Of a stretch of DNA of 64,000 nucleotides, positions 35,101 to 48,700 are shown in pieces. The stretch comes from Trogon surrucura (lineage: Eukaryota; Chordata; Aves; Trogoniformes; Trogonidae): positions 22,404,084-22,468,083 of the forward strand of contig CM036624.1 of NCBI GenBank assembly GCA_020746105.1, written 5' to 3'. How positions within the stretch are numbered: position 1 is the stretch's first letter; the number at the start of each line of letters is the position of its first letter. A program made the position numbers and the translations under genes. The notes below the pieces were generated by a model, which saw nothing but the letters and a program-made list of their open reading frames with translations, had not been told where the DNA came from and made no database searches.

Positions 35101-38100
35101 GTCTATGAAGGTACAACCTTCGGGACATGCGCCTGAGGTCAGGCAGCTGCTCTGACTCCAAAGTCTACCGAGCTGAAGTCAAGATAACCACTTCCCCAAC
35201 AGTTTGAAAAATAAAATGGATCAAAAAGAAAACACCAGCTTGAGTTGCTGATGATTTTTAGAGAAAAATGTGATTTGCAACCTGTGGTTTGGCTTGCAGT
35301 GCTTTGTGTGCATGGATTTCATAGCAGTGGAAATGAGGCACTTAGTAACCTTGGCTCATGCTAACCCTGCTCTGGGCAGACACTCCCCTGGGAAGTCTCA
35401 CGTCTCCTCGATCCAAACACCACCTCTGCTCCAAATCCCTTGCATGGTATTGCAGGCAGAGATCTTTGGGCAGCAACAAAACTATTCAACATTAAGGAGT
35501 GTTTTGAGGAGCAGGGGACAGAAATAAGATGGCAAAGCTGTTTCTTACTGGTTTAGAAAACCCATCACATCTGAGGACTTGTACTCATCCCTAATCCAAT
35601 GAGCAGAGCGTGTGCTTGGCTTTTCACATGCGTTAGGCTCTAAGTCCCCAGCACGACAAAAATCAGTGCTTCTGTATCACACGGATTCATTTCGTGCTGC
35701 AAAGTACAAAATGAGATCAAGTCCCTTGCAACTGCAAAAATGATAGGAAAAGATATCCAGCACTTCTGCCCCTGCTTCCCTGCTCATATAGAGAGGAAGC
35801 TGCAAAACATTTCCCCCCAACTTGTAACAAACTTAAAACAAGCTGCAGAAAAGACCAAAAGCCATAAATTACAGCATAAAACAGGGGGAGAGCAGGAAAG
35901 ATCACAGGCACTGAGATGCTCAGACATCCTACACGGAGCACAGGAATTTGTTGGGTGCTAATTCCCAGGTGACCCTCAGCAGCAAGCTGAGCTTGGTGCT
36001 GTGGATAAAGGCAAAGAAGAGGTGACAGGTCCCTGACTCTGTTCTCTGACAAAAAACTTATGCCTGACCCTAAGCTTGGTGACTTAGTGCCAGTTATGTG
36101 AGCAGGAGTCCCTGACTAGACTCCAGAGAAATTGCTAACACCAGCCGGAGTGCCAACACAACCAGCTCTGTGTCCTGCCTCGAGCCGTGGCTGACTTCCA
36201 GTGCTCCAGAAGAAGGCAAAGAAAACTCCCAGAAGCCAAGTTATGTAACATTTACACAATATTATAAACTAACACAGTTCTGGTTTGTTTTTTTGTTCCC
36301 ATGAACATGATATGACTCAATGGAAACTACTCTGCGGGAAATAGGCGGCACATTTTGAATCTTAAGCTTCCAGAAATAAGATACTGCTCAAAAGAATTTG
36401 GAAACAGTGTACCTGTTGGAGGAATGAGCCCAGCTCAAAAGCTAGAGCTGAAGAAGCCTGGAGTTTGGGAACAGGTGAAAAAAAACCCAACAACAAACCT
36501 GCTTCTGGTCTAACTTGCAATCATGTTAGCGCTGGACCAAACCAAAGCCATGCATCTACATAAGCTTTGTGTCAATACAATCGTGTTCATGCTTAACTTG
36601 AAAAAAAAACGGAATAAACCTACAGTGGGACTTATTTTTCTTTCTTTCTGAGTAATTCTTAATGTCTGTACCAGCATTTCCCAAATCCTGTTTCAGCTGC
36701 TACTTATAATCCTAAAGTGGTGTTTGAAATCTGTCTCTGAATTTCAGGGTGTGAAGCCAACTCAAATCTCTTGTCTCCCCATCAGCTCTCCTGACAAGGA
36801 TAAAGAAGGACAAAATGTTATGCAGACTTGTTGACGGAGGTGAAACTCAGTGGTTGCCAAAGATGGTTTCTGGAAGCAGCGCAAACCCTCCACTGAAACC
36901 TTACTGGCACGCAAGACAATCTTTGCTTTCTACTAGTAGGCCCAAAACTAACATTTTCATAATAATTTTCCAGTATCAAAGTGATAGTTTTTATCCAAGA
37001 CAGCTGAATACTACAGAACTGTGTAACAACAATTCAGTGCCAAACATATGCTACGTATATATTTTAACACCTTTGATAATAATAAAAAATGCATGTTCCT
37101 AGCAGTTTTCTCAACTTTCATTCAATAACAACATCCTCTAGTTGATGCTTTTTGTTTTCCTTTCATATTATTACGAACCTGTGTTTAATTCTCAGTGCCA
37201 GTTTGGCTTTTTAACCTCTCTTTCTACATTCCACTAGTAATGTCTGATTAAGAAATTAGCCTTTCAAGTGCTATAAAAAAGTCCAAGAAATACAGTAACA
37301 CAATACCATGGAAAACTGATATAATCTTTTCAAAACTATAAAAATTGGTCACCCAAAGGAACATCTGCATGGTAAAAATTTTAAACAAACTGGAAGGGAA
37401 TCAGATAGCTCATAAAGAACCAAACGGCTAGAAGAGCCATTGGTCGTTTACATATTTTGCTGTCATCCTGACTTGGAGAAGACTATCATTTTGAAGCATG
37501 TTTCTTCAGTTTTAGTTACAAGCATCTGGAATGAATTCTAGGATGGAACACTGAAAGTTTTTAAAAGGAAACTCAACCTTACAATAATTATTCCTTAAAT
37601 CATTAATATGGTGAAAGTGCCAGATGTAAAAATACGAACAAAATAAAATAAAGTATGCTCCCAGGTATCACTCAAATCCCTAATGTACATCTGTCTGTTT
37701 TCTCAGTTCATTAATATCTGTTGTAGTTTCAGATATTTTCTTTTATGTAAAAATTTCCACTTGCTTGTTATGTCTTCTGTCTTGCACTAGAGTTATTGCT
37801 TTACCTCTCAGAATAACTCTGGCTGTGTACATTGTGGAACTGTGGACCTACTGTAATACAGACTTTCCTTCAGCAAAAGATAACAGTGGATTCGTCTTCT
37901 ACCCAACAGCATGGGAAACTTCTGGTTTGATGGATATTCAAGAGGGATGCCATCCTGAAAGGGTGGTTTCATGGTGACACCAGGGCTTCATCAGCATGGA
38001 GCTTCTTACGGGACCAGGTTTCATTCACAGGCACAAGATATGACGCAATGAGATCTGGGTGTGAGGGACTGGTGGGATTGCTGAGCTTGGGAAAGGACCA

Positions 38101-39502
38101 AGAGCCTGAAGACCTGGAAATTCTGTTTATGCCTTGGCTCCCTGCTCACACTTTCAAAGCAGTGGGACAAAGGCAGCAGAGGAAGGGGCAAACATCACTG
38201 TAGACTAACACAAATGGTTTGATGGTCTCTGATTTTCAGGGTGGTGATGCAAATCATAAGGCCAAAATCAAATTCACTTCTGTAAGTGAATCCACTTGAA
38301 GTGCGACACAGTTCAGCAAAGAGTTGCACTTAAGTCACTCTGGAGGACCCATTTCACTGAAAACTCCTGGAACACCTAACCGGACCCCCTCAAAGCCCCA
38401 GACATTCATTGCCACTAGTGTCTTCCCTACTTCCACAAAGAAGATGTCTCCTCAGAGCTCCACTGAGTACTCCCAGCACCGTTAAGTGTTTTTGCAGATT
38501 AATGCTTGTCTGAATGTTACTAATTAGGCCAGGCGACTATATAATGAGATGCTTACAAAGTTTATTCATCACTAAAAATAAATGTTAAGCATCTGGTTTG
38601 CAGGCTATTCCCATGTGCCATTCAGGTCCACATGCTGCAGAACCAGATGGAGTTGGAGGGAAACCAGTCACAGCGCAGAAGAATTACATGTCTTAAAACC
38701 ATGGTTAACTTAAATAACCAAGTTGCCTTCCCTCCATAAATGCCACATCTACCACCAGATGTGTGACGAGACTATTGCAGAGGGCTCTCTAGGCCGGGCT
38801 CCTCTGCTCTTCTGCTCGAAGTGGGCAGAGGAGAAAGCTGGCGACTCATGGCAAGGGCCATCTCTCCCTTGCATACAGCCCACGTGTCAGCAAAGCCACT
38901 CTCTGTTGGTGACCATCGGAAAAGAAAGCCCTGATGACTCACAAGGCAGAAAACCATCAAATAAGGCTACTTTAAGTAAACTGTCCTTCTGTCCCAGGCA
39001 GTGGTGGAAATGACTCATCTTTCAGCTAAGCCTGGGGGAGAGTTTTTTCTCTGTCATGTTAATCAGTGTTAAGTGGGTTTCTCAGGATGGTTTTGCACTG
39101 GAACCATTGGTGATGTTTTCTTACAAGTCCTGATTTAAGTATTCAGAGTAGCAGTAGATCTAAACAAGGACACTGTGTCTCCTTGAAAGCATTTATTGGC
39201 CTGTGTATGGGTTGACAGATAAGGTGGGATTGACATCTGGGTGCTTTATTTTCTTTTTTTTGTACCTGAGCAATACTGTGCAAGAAACAGAACTTTCCTG
39301 ATGTCATGGGCTTCACATTGACTAAGAAAGCATGGTCTGGGAGATCCAAGATCTGGGAGAAAGGAGGTCATTCCTCATCCAAGAGAAGAGAGAAGAAAGA
39401 CAGACAACTCATTCCAACATTAGCAGAGAGAAGGGAACAAGACGAGTTTTCCCAGAGCGGGCTGAATCAAATCCTCTAAAGAAAAGGAATATTTAGACTA
39501 CC

Positions 39503-39578
39503 TTTCTCCTTTTGGATGGACTCAGAGGCTGCTTTCAGGTGTTTCTCCTTTTGGATGGACTCAGAGGCTGCTTTCAGG
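39503..39578 (+). repeat. 39-bp-period tandem duplication
   Basis: A 37-base segment beginning TTTCTCCTTTTGGATGGACT occurs at 39503-39539 and again, identically, at 39542-39578, with a 2-base TG spacer. With no mismatch between copies, the duplication is either recent or an assembly artefact. Confidence 0.95.
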
Positions 39579-42500
39579 CTGGAAGTCCTGTTTTGCTAAG
39601 CACTGCTGAGGAGTTAATTTCTTGTCCTCAATGAGCTAGCCGTCCAAGGAAGTAATGCACAAAGGCAGAACAGATAGAAGGGATGTTTTAACCATGAAGG
39701 TAATTTTCCAGCACTTGTGATTTATTCCTAGAAATGAGCACAAGTTGCTAAGTTCATATCTAGATTTCAAGCACCCCAAAATTCAGGGTTTTCAGATTTT
39801 TTTATTCAGCACCTTACATTGCTAGGGAAATATAATAAAACATCTTGCTTCCAGGAACCACAGAGTACAAGTAAACTATGCAGCTGAGACCATTAGCATA
39901 AGAAAAATATTTCTTTCCTCTGAAATGAGAAATCCACAAAGCTATTTGAGTGTGAGAAGGGACCCATCTCCCAGTCTTTAAATCAGCAGTGAATCTTTTA
40001 GCTGACTGCTATTTGAACACTGTTAAGTGTTGCGCTCTGCCACATTTACCAGTTTTCCCAGATTTACAGAATGACTGGATGGATGGAGTAAGATTTTCAG
40101 CCTGTTTGACCCCTCAAAATACTAAACTTTTCAAGAGAAATTGTGGCACAGAAGAAGCCCACAGTGTCCCAACTTTGGACAAGAAACAAAGCTGCGGGAC
40201 ATGAGGCTCCTGAAGCCCTGCTGCTCACTGAACAGGCTCCTGCTACATGGTCCAGACTGCGGTATCAAGGGATGGCAGCAGATAGAAATGAAGAGTCCTT
40301 GATGTGGGCAGGAACACGCCAAGGAGAGCTGTGTGGGGCCACAGTGGATGTGATCCACACTCAACTGTGTGATGATGATAAGCAGACACACAACAGAGTG
40401 TCAGGAAGGACGGTTTTGTGGTTATGTGGTCCACCCACATCCCAGAAAATCAGTCTCCACTCGAATATTTTTCTTTTGTCGGAAGCAGGTCGTTTAACGT
40501 GGCTGTAGGGCCCTGAGAGCATGAGGCGGCTCAGTGCTGTGCTGGTGGGAGCCACACAGGTGTGATGCGTTGGGGGACAGATGGGCACATGGACAGAGGA
40601 ACAATGACAATCTCATCAAACTTCACTGTGTTAGAGCCACATCAGACAAAAGGGGATGTATCATGGAAAGTTACAGCAAAGCCGGAAAACATTTGGGGAG
40701 GTTTAGTAGCAACTAAATCAAAGCTGCCCATCTCAGGAGGAAAAGGAGCTTAAACACATTTTAGTTATGGGCATCATCTCCAGATAGTTGGAAGCAGTGA
40801 AGACTTCCTCTTTCAAAAACCAGAGCAGGAAAAGAAGCCAGGGAAAACTGAGGTTAGAAGGTAAAGGTGGAGAACATCACAGGTCATGGAAGCAGGGTCT
40901 TCTGGGACCAGATATACACATGTGGTGAGGACAAGAGGGAGAGGGGACACTTGCCAAACTAAAACTGGGTGGTACTGCAGAAGAAAAAGAGGTGAACCAC
41001 AGCAGGTTCAACCAATGTCTGGAGAGCCAGGTGTAATTCTCATGGCCCATTCAGCCAGAAAGGACCAAACTACTTCCATATACAGGCCCAAGATCACAAT
41101 CAATTATCCATACACAGCCCTTACAATGTTTATTTCAGCTGGAACAAGTCTGAATGCACAAATGAAGAATGGGGCTGGGGGAGGTGAGATCTAAGATGCT
41201 GCTTTGAAGTGTTTGACAGGATTAATCCACAGTTCCCCAAGGGAAAATGAAGGCTGACAAACTGGCGAGAGCAAATAAAACAGCCAATGAAAATGAGGAC
41301 TGGCCAAATGAGAAGAATATTAAGCAACAGGCATGTTTCTTATATTCAATATATGTCCCATATTTCACCTTGGCAAATGACACACACACGTCTCTGCAGA
41401 GAAATCACCAGGAGTTAATGCTACAGAGTTAGGGTATGAGTGCAAGCTCAGCAACAACAACACATCAGTGCCCCAAGCAGGATGTCCTCTATTCTGGTTT
41501 AGGTTAACCCATTTCCAAAGCAATATTAAGCTAAACCATTTGAGAACAGTCTTAGGACAAAAACATACATCCTCATGGGGAACTAGTGCCTGATGCCAGA
41601 ACTGAGGCCACTGTTTCATGGTTTTGAGACTACATGGAAGAACTGAGGTGAAGGAGAAAGCAAGTTGTAATAGAGATGTTATGTGAAGATTGCCCAACAG
41701 TCCAGCCGGGACAACTTTAGAGAAGCTCAAATTGCTCCTAGAAAAAAATATTTTGTGGGTGGCATGAAAATAATCCTTCTGGCTTATGTCCATTTTTATT
41801 GACCGAACCATCGATTGCTTTCACCTGGGAATTTTGTTCGGTTTTTTTTAGTTACAATTTATAGAGTAAGTTTAAAAAACTTGGAACTGATAAATAAGCA
41901 GTATCGGTGTTTCGGTACAGAAGAAAATTCCTTCCTAAGGAACTAAAGGAATTTATCCATTGCTGTTCTTGAATATCTGAAATACAGCTTTTGGGCTCTG
42001 GCTACAGGGAAGGTTTGAGGCTTGACACTTTCCTTTTAGTCCAAAGGAAAGCGATCTTCCAAACAGAGTCAGCATCTTGTGTCCAGTACCTAACAAATGG
42101 AAGGGGAATGGGAGCGAGACAGAGCACATTCCACAGCCTGGTGTGTTTAAGTAAAAGGGTATAGCTTTCACTCTCCTGCTGTTAGACAATAATGCGCTGA
42201 CTGAAAATGTCAAGCTTCAGTTTAAACAAAATAAAAGACTGGAGGGCCCAGGGCAGAGAATTTAAACACATATTAATTAGGGCTGGTAATACTCTGACAT
42301 TTGCTGGATTTTTAATAAACTGATGAATATTCCTCCTTCATACTTCAGTGACATGAAATCGGTGCAGCTCAATTAATTTCAACAAGTTGCGGTCAACGAG
42401 TGCTGAAGGAAAATGAACATACAGCGTCACAGACTTGAATTAGAAGTACTCTCACTTTGAGCGAGTAATGTGGAAACCCATTGCCCTCAGCATGAGAAAA

Positions 42501-43829
42501 CTGCAGTTCAGCACCTTGAGAGAAGTTTATCTACTTGCAGTAAGTGATTTACTTCAATACTAATAATTACACCAAAAGAAGAGGAAGAAAGAATAGATAA
42601 AGCTCCCTCAAGAATGCAACAGAATGGAACAAAAGGCATCACCAAAATGTGGAAGCCCAACACTTATGTTAGCATGAAGTCTTAGCTTCTTATGATGATA
42701 ACAAACCAATGTGGATAAAGACCGTTTTCTGGAAGACATTGAAGGTTTGGCTGTTATTGTAGCAACGAGCACTAGAGCAACATCCCTTTGCTAGGTTGTG
42801 ATCTCTTCAGTAGCGCCTATGCTAGTGGTTCAGAAGTTAGCAATATTTAACCAGAGTAGAAATACTTCCGCACAACTAGCCACTGGATGTTACAGGTTCT
42901 CGTAAATGTTTCCAACCTCTTTGGCATAATTCTTTCCTATTTTGTTAGCTACAACAACATTCCTTTATGTGATGAGAAGCTTCAGTCATAGACCGGGTCC
43001 CTGTTGTGCAAGCTCTGGCTGAAACACCCAAGAAGTAGAAGTCTGGCCCGAGGCCATCTGGGAAGTCCAGGCATGAGTTAAAGTGCAGGACAAAAAAGTG
43101 CAGCAATAACGTAAGTCACTGCGCTGGTACAAATTGAGATACAGAGCACAACTCCAGGGTCTGAAAAAAATTAAATGGATGGACGCTAACTCTCGCATCA
43201 CTTAATGTGTTACAACACACATACTCAATCACGGCGATCCTGAAAAAATCGCATACACATGATCATGCTCTCCTCCTGCTAGTAAGTGAAATTTGTGTGC
43301 GTGTGGGGGTCTTAGCTTTGCTAGAAGAAACCCTGGGGTGCAGTTATCATTGAAAGAAATGGACTGAGAATGTACATTCTGTAATAAAGAGACATTTTTA
43401 AGCATTTAAAATGTAAGCTCTCACACTAAGCACATGGTAGTCAAATTCTGCACACAAAGTTCAAGCAGAGAACAGAGCTGGAACAGAGCTCTTTCCAGAT
43501 ATTAGTGAAATTTTAGATTTTGAAAATAAAACATTCACATTTCTCCGTATTTTTTTTCAAACTATCAGTCTACAAAATTGTGAAATAAAAATCTGAGAAT
43601 CTTGAAATCTAAATAAACTGCAGTTTAACAAAAGCGAAACATATTTCAAATAAACATTAATGGGGATTTTTTTAAAATCAATTGGCTACAAGATGACAGA
43701 AAGTGGTTTTGTGTTAAGTTGTGGCTGTTATCATTATTTCTATTATTATTATTATTAATATACTCTTGCTATTGCCAGTATTAATAAAATCCTTGTATCC
43801 ACTGAAGCCTAAGAATGTCTATCAGAGAC
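39579..43829. other. Intergenic, no gene seen
   Basis: Unique sequence. The longest frame (41365-41811, minus, 148 codons) shows no domain, and plus-strand frames overlap the same DNA. A stretch at 42270-42560 has paired TTAATTA-type motifs and retained CpGs (see findings). An ATT trinucleotide repeat lies at 43741-43757. Confidence 0.5.
43741..43757 (+). repeat. (TAT)n trinucleotide repeat
   Basis: Five tandem TAT/ATT units, slightly degenerate at the right edge. Confidence 0.8.
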
Positions 43830-44290
43830 CCACGTGCTGGGCATTTTACTGATGTTTATTTGAAAGACTGTCCCTGCCTCAAAGTACTTCTAATTTACTG
43901 CCGCACCCAGGGGAACAGAGAACAGAAATAGTTGCTTAGCACAGGAGCTGGATTATCACAGATTCTCAGTGCGACAAGATACATCAAAATCCAGTCCATC
44001 ATCATCAAGAGCAACACAGGAGACCTGAGCTGACCCAGGCAAGCTCAAAAACACCACTGTGTGTTAGTAAGAAGTAGACTCGACCTGAGCAGCTTGCAGA
44101 CTAAACAGAAGCAGAAACAGCTGGGATTGAGAGGAAAACACTGATTCAGTCTTACAGATCAGGAGGTGAAAAACTTCAGTGCTGAGCTGGCAGAGCACAG
44201 TGTGTTGGAAGAGTTCCCCAAAGTCATCCAGATGCAGCAGATCTCCAATGCCCCAGCTGGAGTTAAAACTACAAGGCCATTCTTTTCAGG
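43830..44290 (-). mobile_element. MIR-type amniote SINE remnant(s)
   Basis: GTGCTGGGCATTTTACTGAT followed by GACTGTCCCTGCCTCAAAGT and TTCTAATTTACTG matches the well-known amniote MIR core passage (CTGTACAAAC, then GACAGTCCCTGCCCCAAAGAGCTTACAATCTA). Further right, TTACAGATCAGGAGGTGAAA and CCCCAAAGTCATCCAGATGC, then GCTGGAGTTAAAAC, match the reverse complement of the MIR middle and head (TTACAGATGAGGAAACTGA; GCCCAAGGTCACACAG; GCTGGGATTAAAAC). The two parts are separated by about 200 bases of unrelated sequence, so this is either one element with an insertion or two neighbouring copies. An ACCTCTAACCTCTTCACTAGA motif at 44508-44528 may be residual tRNA-head sequence. Confidence 0.5.
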
Positions 44291-45596
44291 TAGCACAGTG
44301 TGCAGCAGGAAAGGTGTCTGAGAAGAAAGTGCTCTAAGGGAGTCCTTACAGTGTCAAGTAGCTAATACGTAATAGGATAGTATTTATCACGGCTTAAGGA
44401 GCTACCGCCACCTGGTTAGACCATGGTCACTGTTCATATGGATGTTCATAGTGAAACTGGAAGTTTTACAGCTGCAAATACTCCCTTCCTCTGGTTCTAA
44501 GCCAAGACCTCTAACCTCTTCACTAGAGCAGGCTAAGGACTTTGGGACCTGCCCAGGTACCTAGACCCAAGCTCTCATCCCAGCCCCTCCCTGGAAGCTG
44601 TGCTCCTTCCAGCATTGGTCAATGGATAGGAAACCTGTTTGCCTTTACACCTCCAGATCTGGTGCAGGATGTCTCTGAGGAAAGGTGTGCTGCTCCAAGC
44701 TGTGAGGGCAGTAACTGCATCTGTCACCATGGCTACCTTCAACAGGGAGGACAAATCAGTCCTAACCTGCATCCATATCTCCTCTGGGGGCTCTGGGGCT
44801 GCTGGAAGTAACTCACGCTTCCCGAGATGTTGGAGATCACGAACTCATGGATCCTAGAGATCATGCCCATATCCTGATGTCTTTTGAGGTGCACAAGAAG
44901 GAAGCTGAAAAAAGTTTGGAGCTTACAGATGTGGGGGCAACCTCAGCTCTGCAGGTGACAAATGAAGATGGTTCCCCTCCCCACACCCAAACAGACATTA
45001 CCAGGGAAGAGCTTTTTTTTGCAGTCAGGCTCATCATTTAGGTTTATTCTAATCCCCACAAGCCCATAGAAGATGTGCAGAGAGACTCATTTCAGCCCCT
45101 ATGGGGCACTACCAGTATCAATCTGACACACAGACTAAAGCCCTCCCATCTTTACTTCAAATTAAGTCTTAAAATATGGGCCAAATATGATGGGTTTGCA
45201 GACAGCTGCTTAGGGAAGGAAGTGCTGTAGGGGACTCATTACTTTCTGGACTGATGCCTAAGTATTGAAAAACCCATGGAGTTTCCAGAAGGAGCTTGAT
45301 ACAAAGTATGTGGTGAAGGAGTACTACCAGGCTGCAGAAGCCATAGCACCTCAGGGAGACAGATGAAATGGAAATCACTGATACCAGGGATGGCCACAGG
45401 AATAGTAGGAACCTGGGAAATACCCAGCCCAGTTGGAGGAGATCTGGGATGGGGAGAAGACAGGAATATTGGATCCCAATAAGAGAAGATCAGCGCCTTT
45501 GCTTCCTTTCTAGGGCAACCGGCCTTATAACACGCACAACTCAAGAGATAAGCTCTTTGTGATGGACGTTGGCAATTTTGGCATTAGAGTTATAGC
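44291..45596. other. Intergenic, no gene seen
   Basis: Balanced-composition unique sequence between two MIR-like remnants. Short overlapping frames on both strands without any recognisable product. Confidence 0.45.
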
Positions 45597-45700
45597 CTGG
45601 TTTACAGGAGTGGGAGTCCAGAGACCTGGATTCTTGTGTCCTGACTCCATTACTCATTTTCTGAATAATCTTAGTGAGTCATACAAACCCACCTATTCAA
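45597..45700 (+). mobile_element. MIR-like SINE remnant
   Basis: CAGAGACCTGGATTCTTGTG, TCCTGACTCCATTACTCATT and ATCTTAGTGAGTCATAC parallel the MIR sequence GGAGACCTGGGTTCTAGTCC, GGCTCTGCCACT and ACCTTGGGCAAGTCAC. It lies opposite in orientation to the remnant at 43830-44290. Highly diverged, so only order and spacing support the call. Confidence 0.4.
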
Positions 45701-48700
45701 GCATGGCAGCCTGAAGTTTGGCGCATGACCCCATGGTCAGCCCCACAGCAAAACCCTTCTGCTCACTTTGTAAATTGGAAAATTGGCCTCAATTCTTCGA
45801 GACTGTTTCCTAAACTGTTGCTAACAGCGTTATCCTTCCACAAGGTCCTTCCAGAGGCTCCATTTATTCATGCTCACAAAGAGTAACAAATGCAGGGACA
45901 GAGGAGGTATGGAGAAGCAAGCCAGATGCAAGCATTATCTGAAAACTGCACCACCACATCGGCAAGTGGAGCCGTATCAGAGGAGCCAGAGGAAATCATT
46001 GTTTCTTCTCCCTCCCTCCAATACTTCACTCACATCCACTCCTACAGAAACCTCACCAGAAGGAGACTAAGTTGATACTGAAAACCAAAAACCAGCAACC
46101 TTGCAGGATTATCTACCCCAAAAACCCACAGAAGAAAGTCTCATAAGTACTTGGTACTCATTCAGCACATCTCATCTGATAATCTTGGGGCAGCTTACAA
46201 TGTCTGGCTAAGCAAGCAGGAGGCCCAAGTATTTCAGAATAGCAGACTAAGTTAGATGACTAAATATGGTATTTTTTTTATGAACTTGGAGCACCCACTT
46301 TGGAGTTCTTGGCCCAGGATTGATTCCTTTTGAGACCTAGGCCTTTGATCTCACTGCTAGACAAAATAATTAAAGGAGCTGAAATACAATCAAAGTTTCT
46401 TTCCAGCTTAAAAAAAAAATAAAAAAAAACCCAACTTGGATATCTTTTTTGGACTCTTCAGATAAAACATCACGTAGGAAAACAGCATGGCTTCTCTTGA
46501 GCTTATTCCATCATTTCCCTTCTTTTAAGGTCACATGTGGCACTGCTCAGATATTTTACTGGGAGGGAGAAGAACTGGAAGCATCAGGCAACCACAAGGA
46601 GGATGCTCAACTTTAAACTGGACACCTTTCCCTCTAAGAACCATTACCTAAAATGCTCTTTTCATACTGAATGCCCCTGCTGAAGGATTTTGCTTTGAAA
46701 GGGGAACTCTGGGAAGAGGATTTTTTTTGTTGTTGCACACAGAGATTTGGTAATTTGGGTGATGCTTCATCTTTCTTGACCCAAGACTGTTTGATGGCTC
46801 CACTTTAGTGACAAAGGTGATCTGCTTCCCTCAGAAAATACACAAGAGATTTCATGGCTGGCGCAGAAAGGTGAAGAGATCCATATGACGAGGCTGGGGG
46901 AGGATTTGGTGGGTTCCTGCTAGCTCCTGCCACGTGGTCTGAGGACTCAGGACTAGGTTAGAACAGCCTAGTGGTGCTTTTTCTGCTCCTCAATAAGGAA
47001 AGAGAGTGGCAAAGTGGTTGAGGGGGTTTTCTACAGCTCCAAAGTTGCCAACTGGAGCCTCACTTAGATTTTATGCTATAAACTAAAAGGGCACTGCTTT
47101 TATCCTTCCCATCCACCTTCTAGCATGAGGCATCTTTCTCCTCCCCTCATGCCTCTTTCTCTCGTTTCCCTTTTCTCCCCTTCAGCCTGAGATCCTGACA
47201 GGGAGGAAGGCAGAAGACTGGATTCCCTCATCACTGAGCCAGTTAAAATGGCTCTTTTGCTGACGCTCCCAGCCTCAGATGGGTAGCCAGCACCAAGGCA
47301 AACCCAGTGCGACCACAGCGTCTGTGAGCCCTGGGCTGGCTTTGAAACCCTTTGGAGCAAGCGCATCCTGCTCCTTGCAAGCGCTTCATACAACATTCCT
47401 TCATTTCACAGTTTGGTGTGTGGGAGTACATTTGTTATTAATCACTGGCTTGCACATTAATATAGTGCTTTCTAACAGTTAAACCAGATATTCCATCCTA
47501 GCAACTCAAATTAATATTTGTTTGAATAATCTATTTAAGACGATGTCTGGCCAGCAGTGTGGTCTGGCTGGCAGCACTCTGCTCTCCCAAGCGGACGTTT
47601 TCATTTGGATTGTTCCATATTTTCTTCCTGTGCTCTTATTTTATATCGCCCCCCCTAAAATCTTCCATTCAAAATTGCCTTCTCCAGCAATGGTTCCTCG
47701 TGCATTCAGTCCATGTAGGTCAAAGTACTTTCTTCATTGCTTTTCCTAGTTGTTTTGGACAAATGGCTTTATTGAAACCAAATATTTTTGAGAAAGCAAT
47801 TTTTGTGGCTTTTTCTATTTTTTCACATTCAAATTTAGATATATATTCTGAGTACAAAATATATATGACACAAGAAACGAAGCATGCTGTTAATATGAGT
47901 ATATATACATCTGTATTTTTTCTGTTATTTTGCAGCATGGCTATTGATTACATATATCATCCAATTGATGATGTTTTAAGGATTGTCTTCCACAAGATCA
48001 AAGTCTTCCTGTCTTAATTAATATCTACCATGATAAAAAATGATTTAAAAAAATGGAGAATAATCAGACCCTGGTTTGGAATGGATATAAATGCTCTCTT
48101 TTCTTGAAAGATTTCAAGTCTGAAGCCAACTGTAATAGTTCAAACTTGTCTCTAGAAAACACAAATGAGCAGCAATTCATGTCCAGTAGCAATTTCTCCA
48201 CTGAATCATACTCAGACTCTGGTCCAAAATCCTTCTGTGTTTTGAGGAAGCATGAAGTTTTCTGGCTTGGGTTGGCCACAGACTGCCTTGGAAACCAAAA
48301 TTTTCAGAACTGTTCATTTTCAGAATTCTGCATTGGTAGAAATTCACTTTGACAACACCCCTCTGAGGTACAGGGATCAGTGTAATGTGCTCTGACTTCA
48401 CGAGATGCTGCAAACACAACCTGTGTGGTGGAAGTCAACTTTGCCCTGCCAGCTCTGGACCAAGCCCACAGAGAATAAATTTATGGGAAGAGGTAAGAAC
48501 ACAAGTTATCCAGATCTCTGTATTTTTCAAAGCTTAAGACACTATGTGTCTTGTGGGGCATTATTGTTCCTTTTTGCTTAAGTATGTTTTCAGAAACCTA
48601 TGTCAATCAGCTGTGATTGCAAAAAAAATAACTGCGAATGACTGCTTCCCAGCGACATGTACTAGGAAAATTATTATACTGTATCATATGAAATTTTTAC

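Larger units (their letters stand above)
28913..39502. other. Long intergenic interval with very little repeat content
   Basis: More than 10 kb without a recognisable gene or transposon body. Noted contents are a G run at 30550-30564, an A run at 32159-32175, and repeat-free stretches at 31860-32040, 32700-33075 and 38500-38620 that retain CpG or homeodomain-like sites. Frames here are short and unrelated to any family I recognise. Confidence 0.45.

Noticed and set aside
41365-41811. 148-codon minus-strand frame
   Set aside because: No recognisable family. Composition and overlapping frames are those of random intergenic DNA.
47559-48017. 152-codon hydrophobic plus-strand frame that could suggest a membrane protein
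   Set aside because: AT-rich codons give Phe/Ile/Leu runs by chance. There is no conserved motif, and several other frames overlap it.
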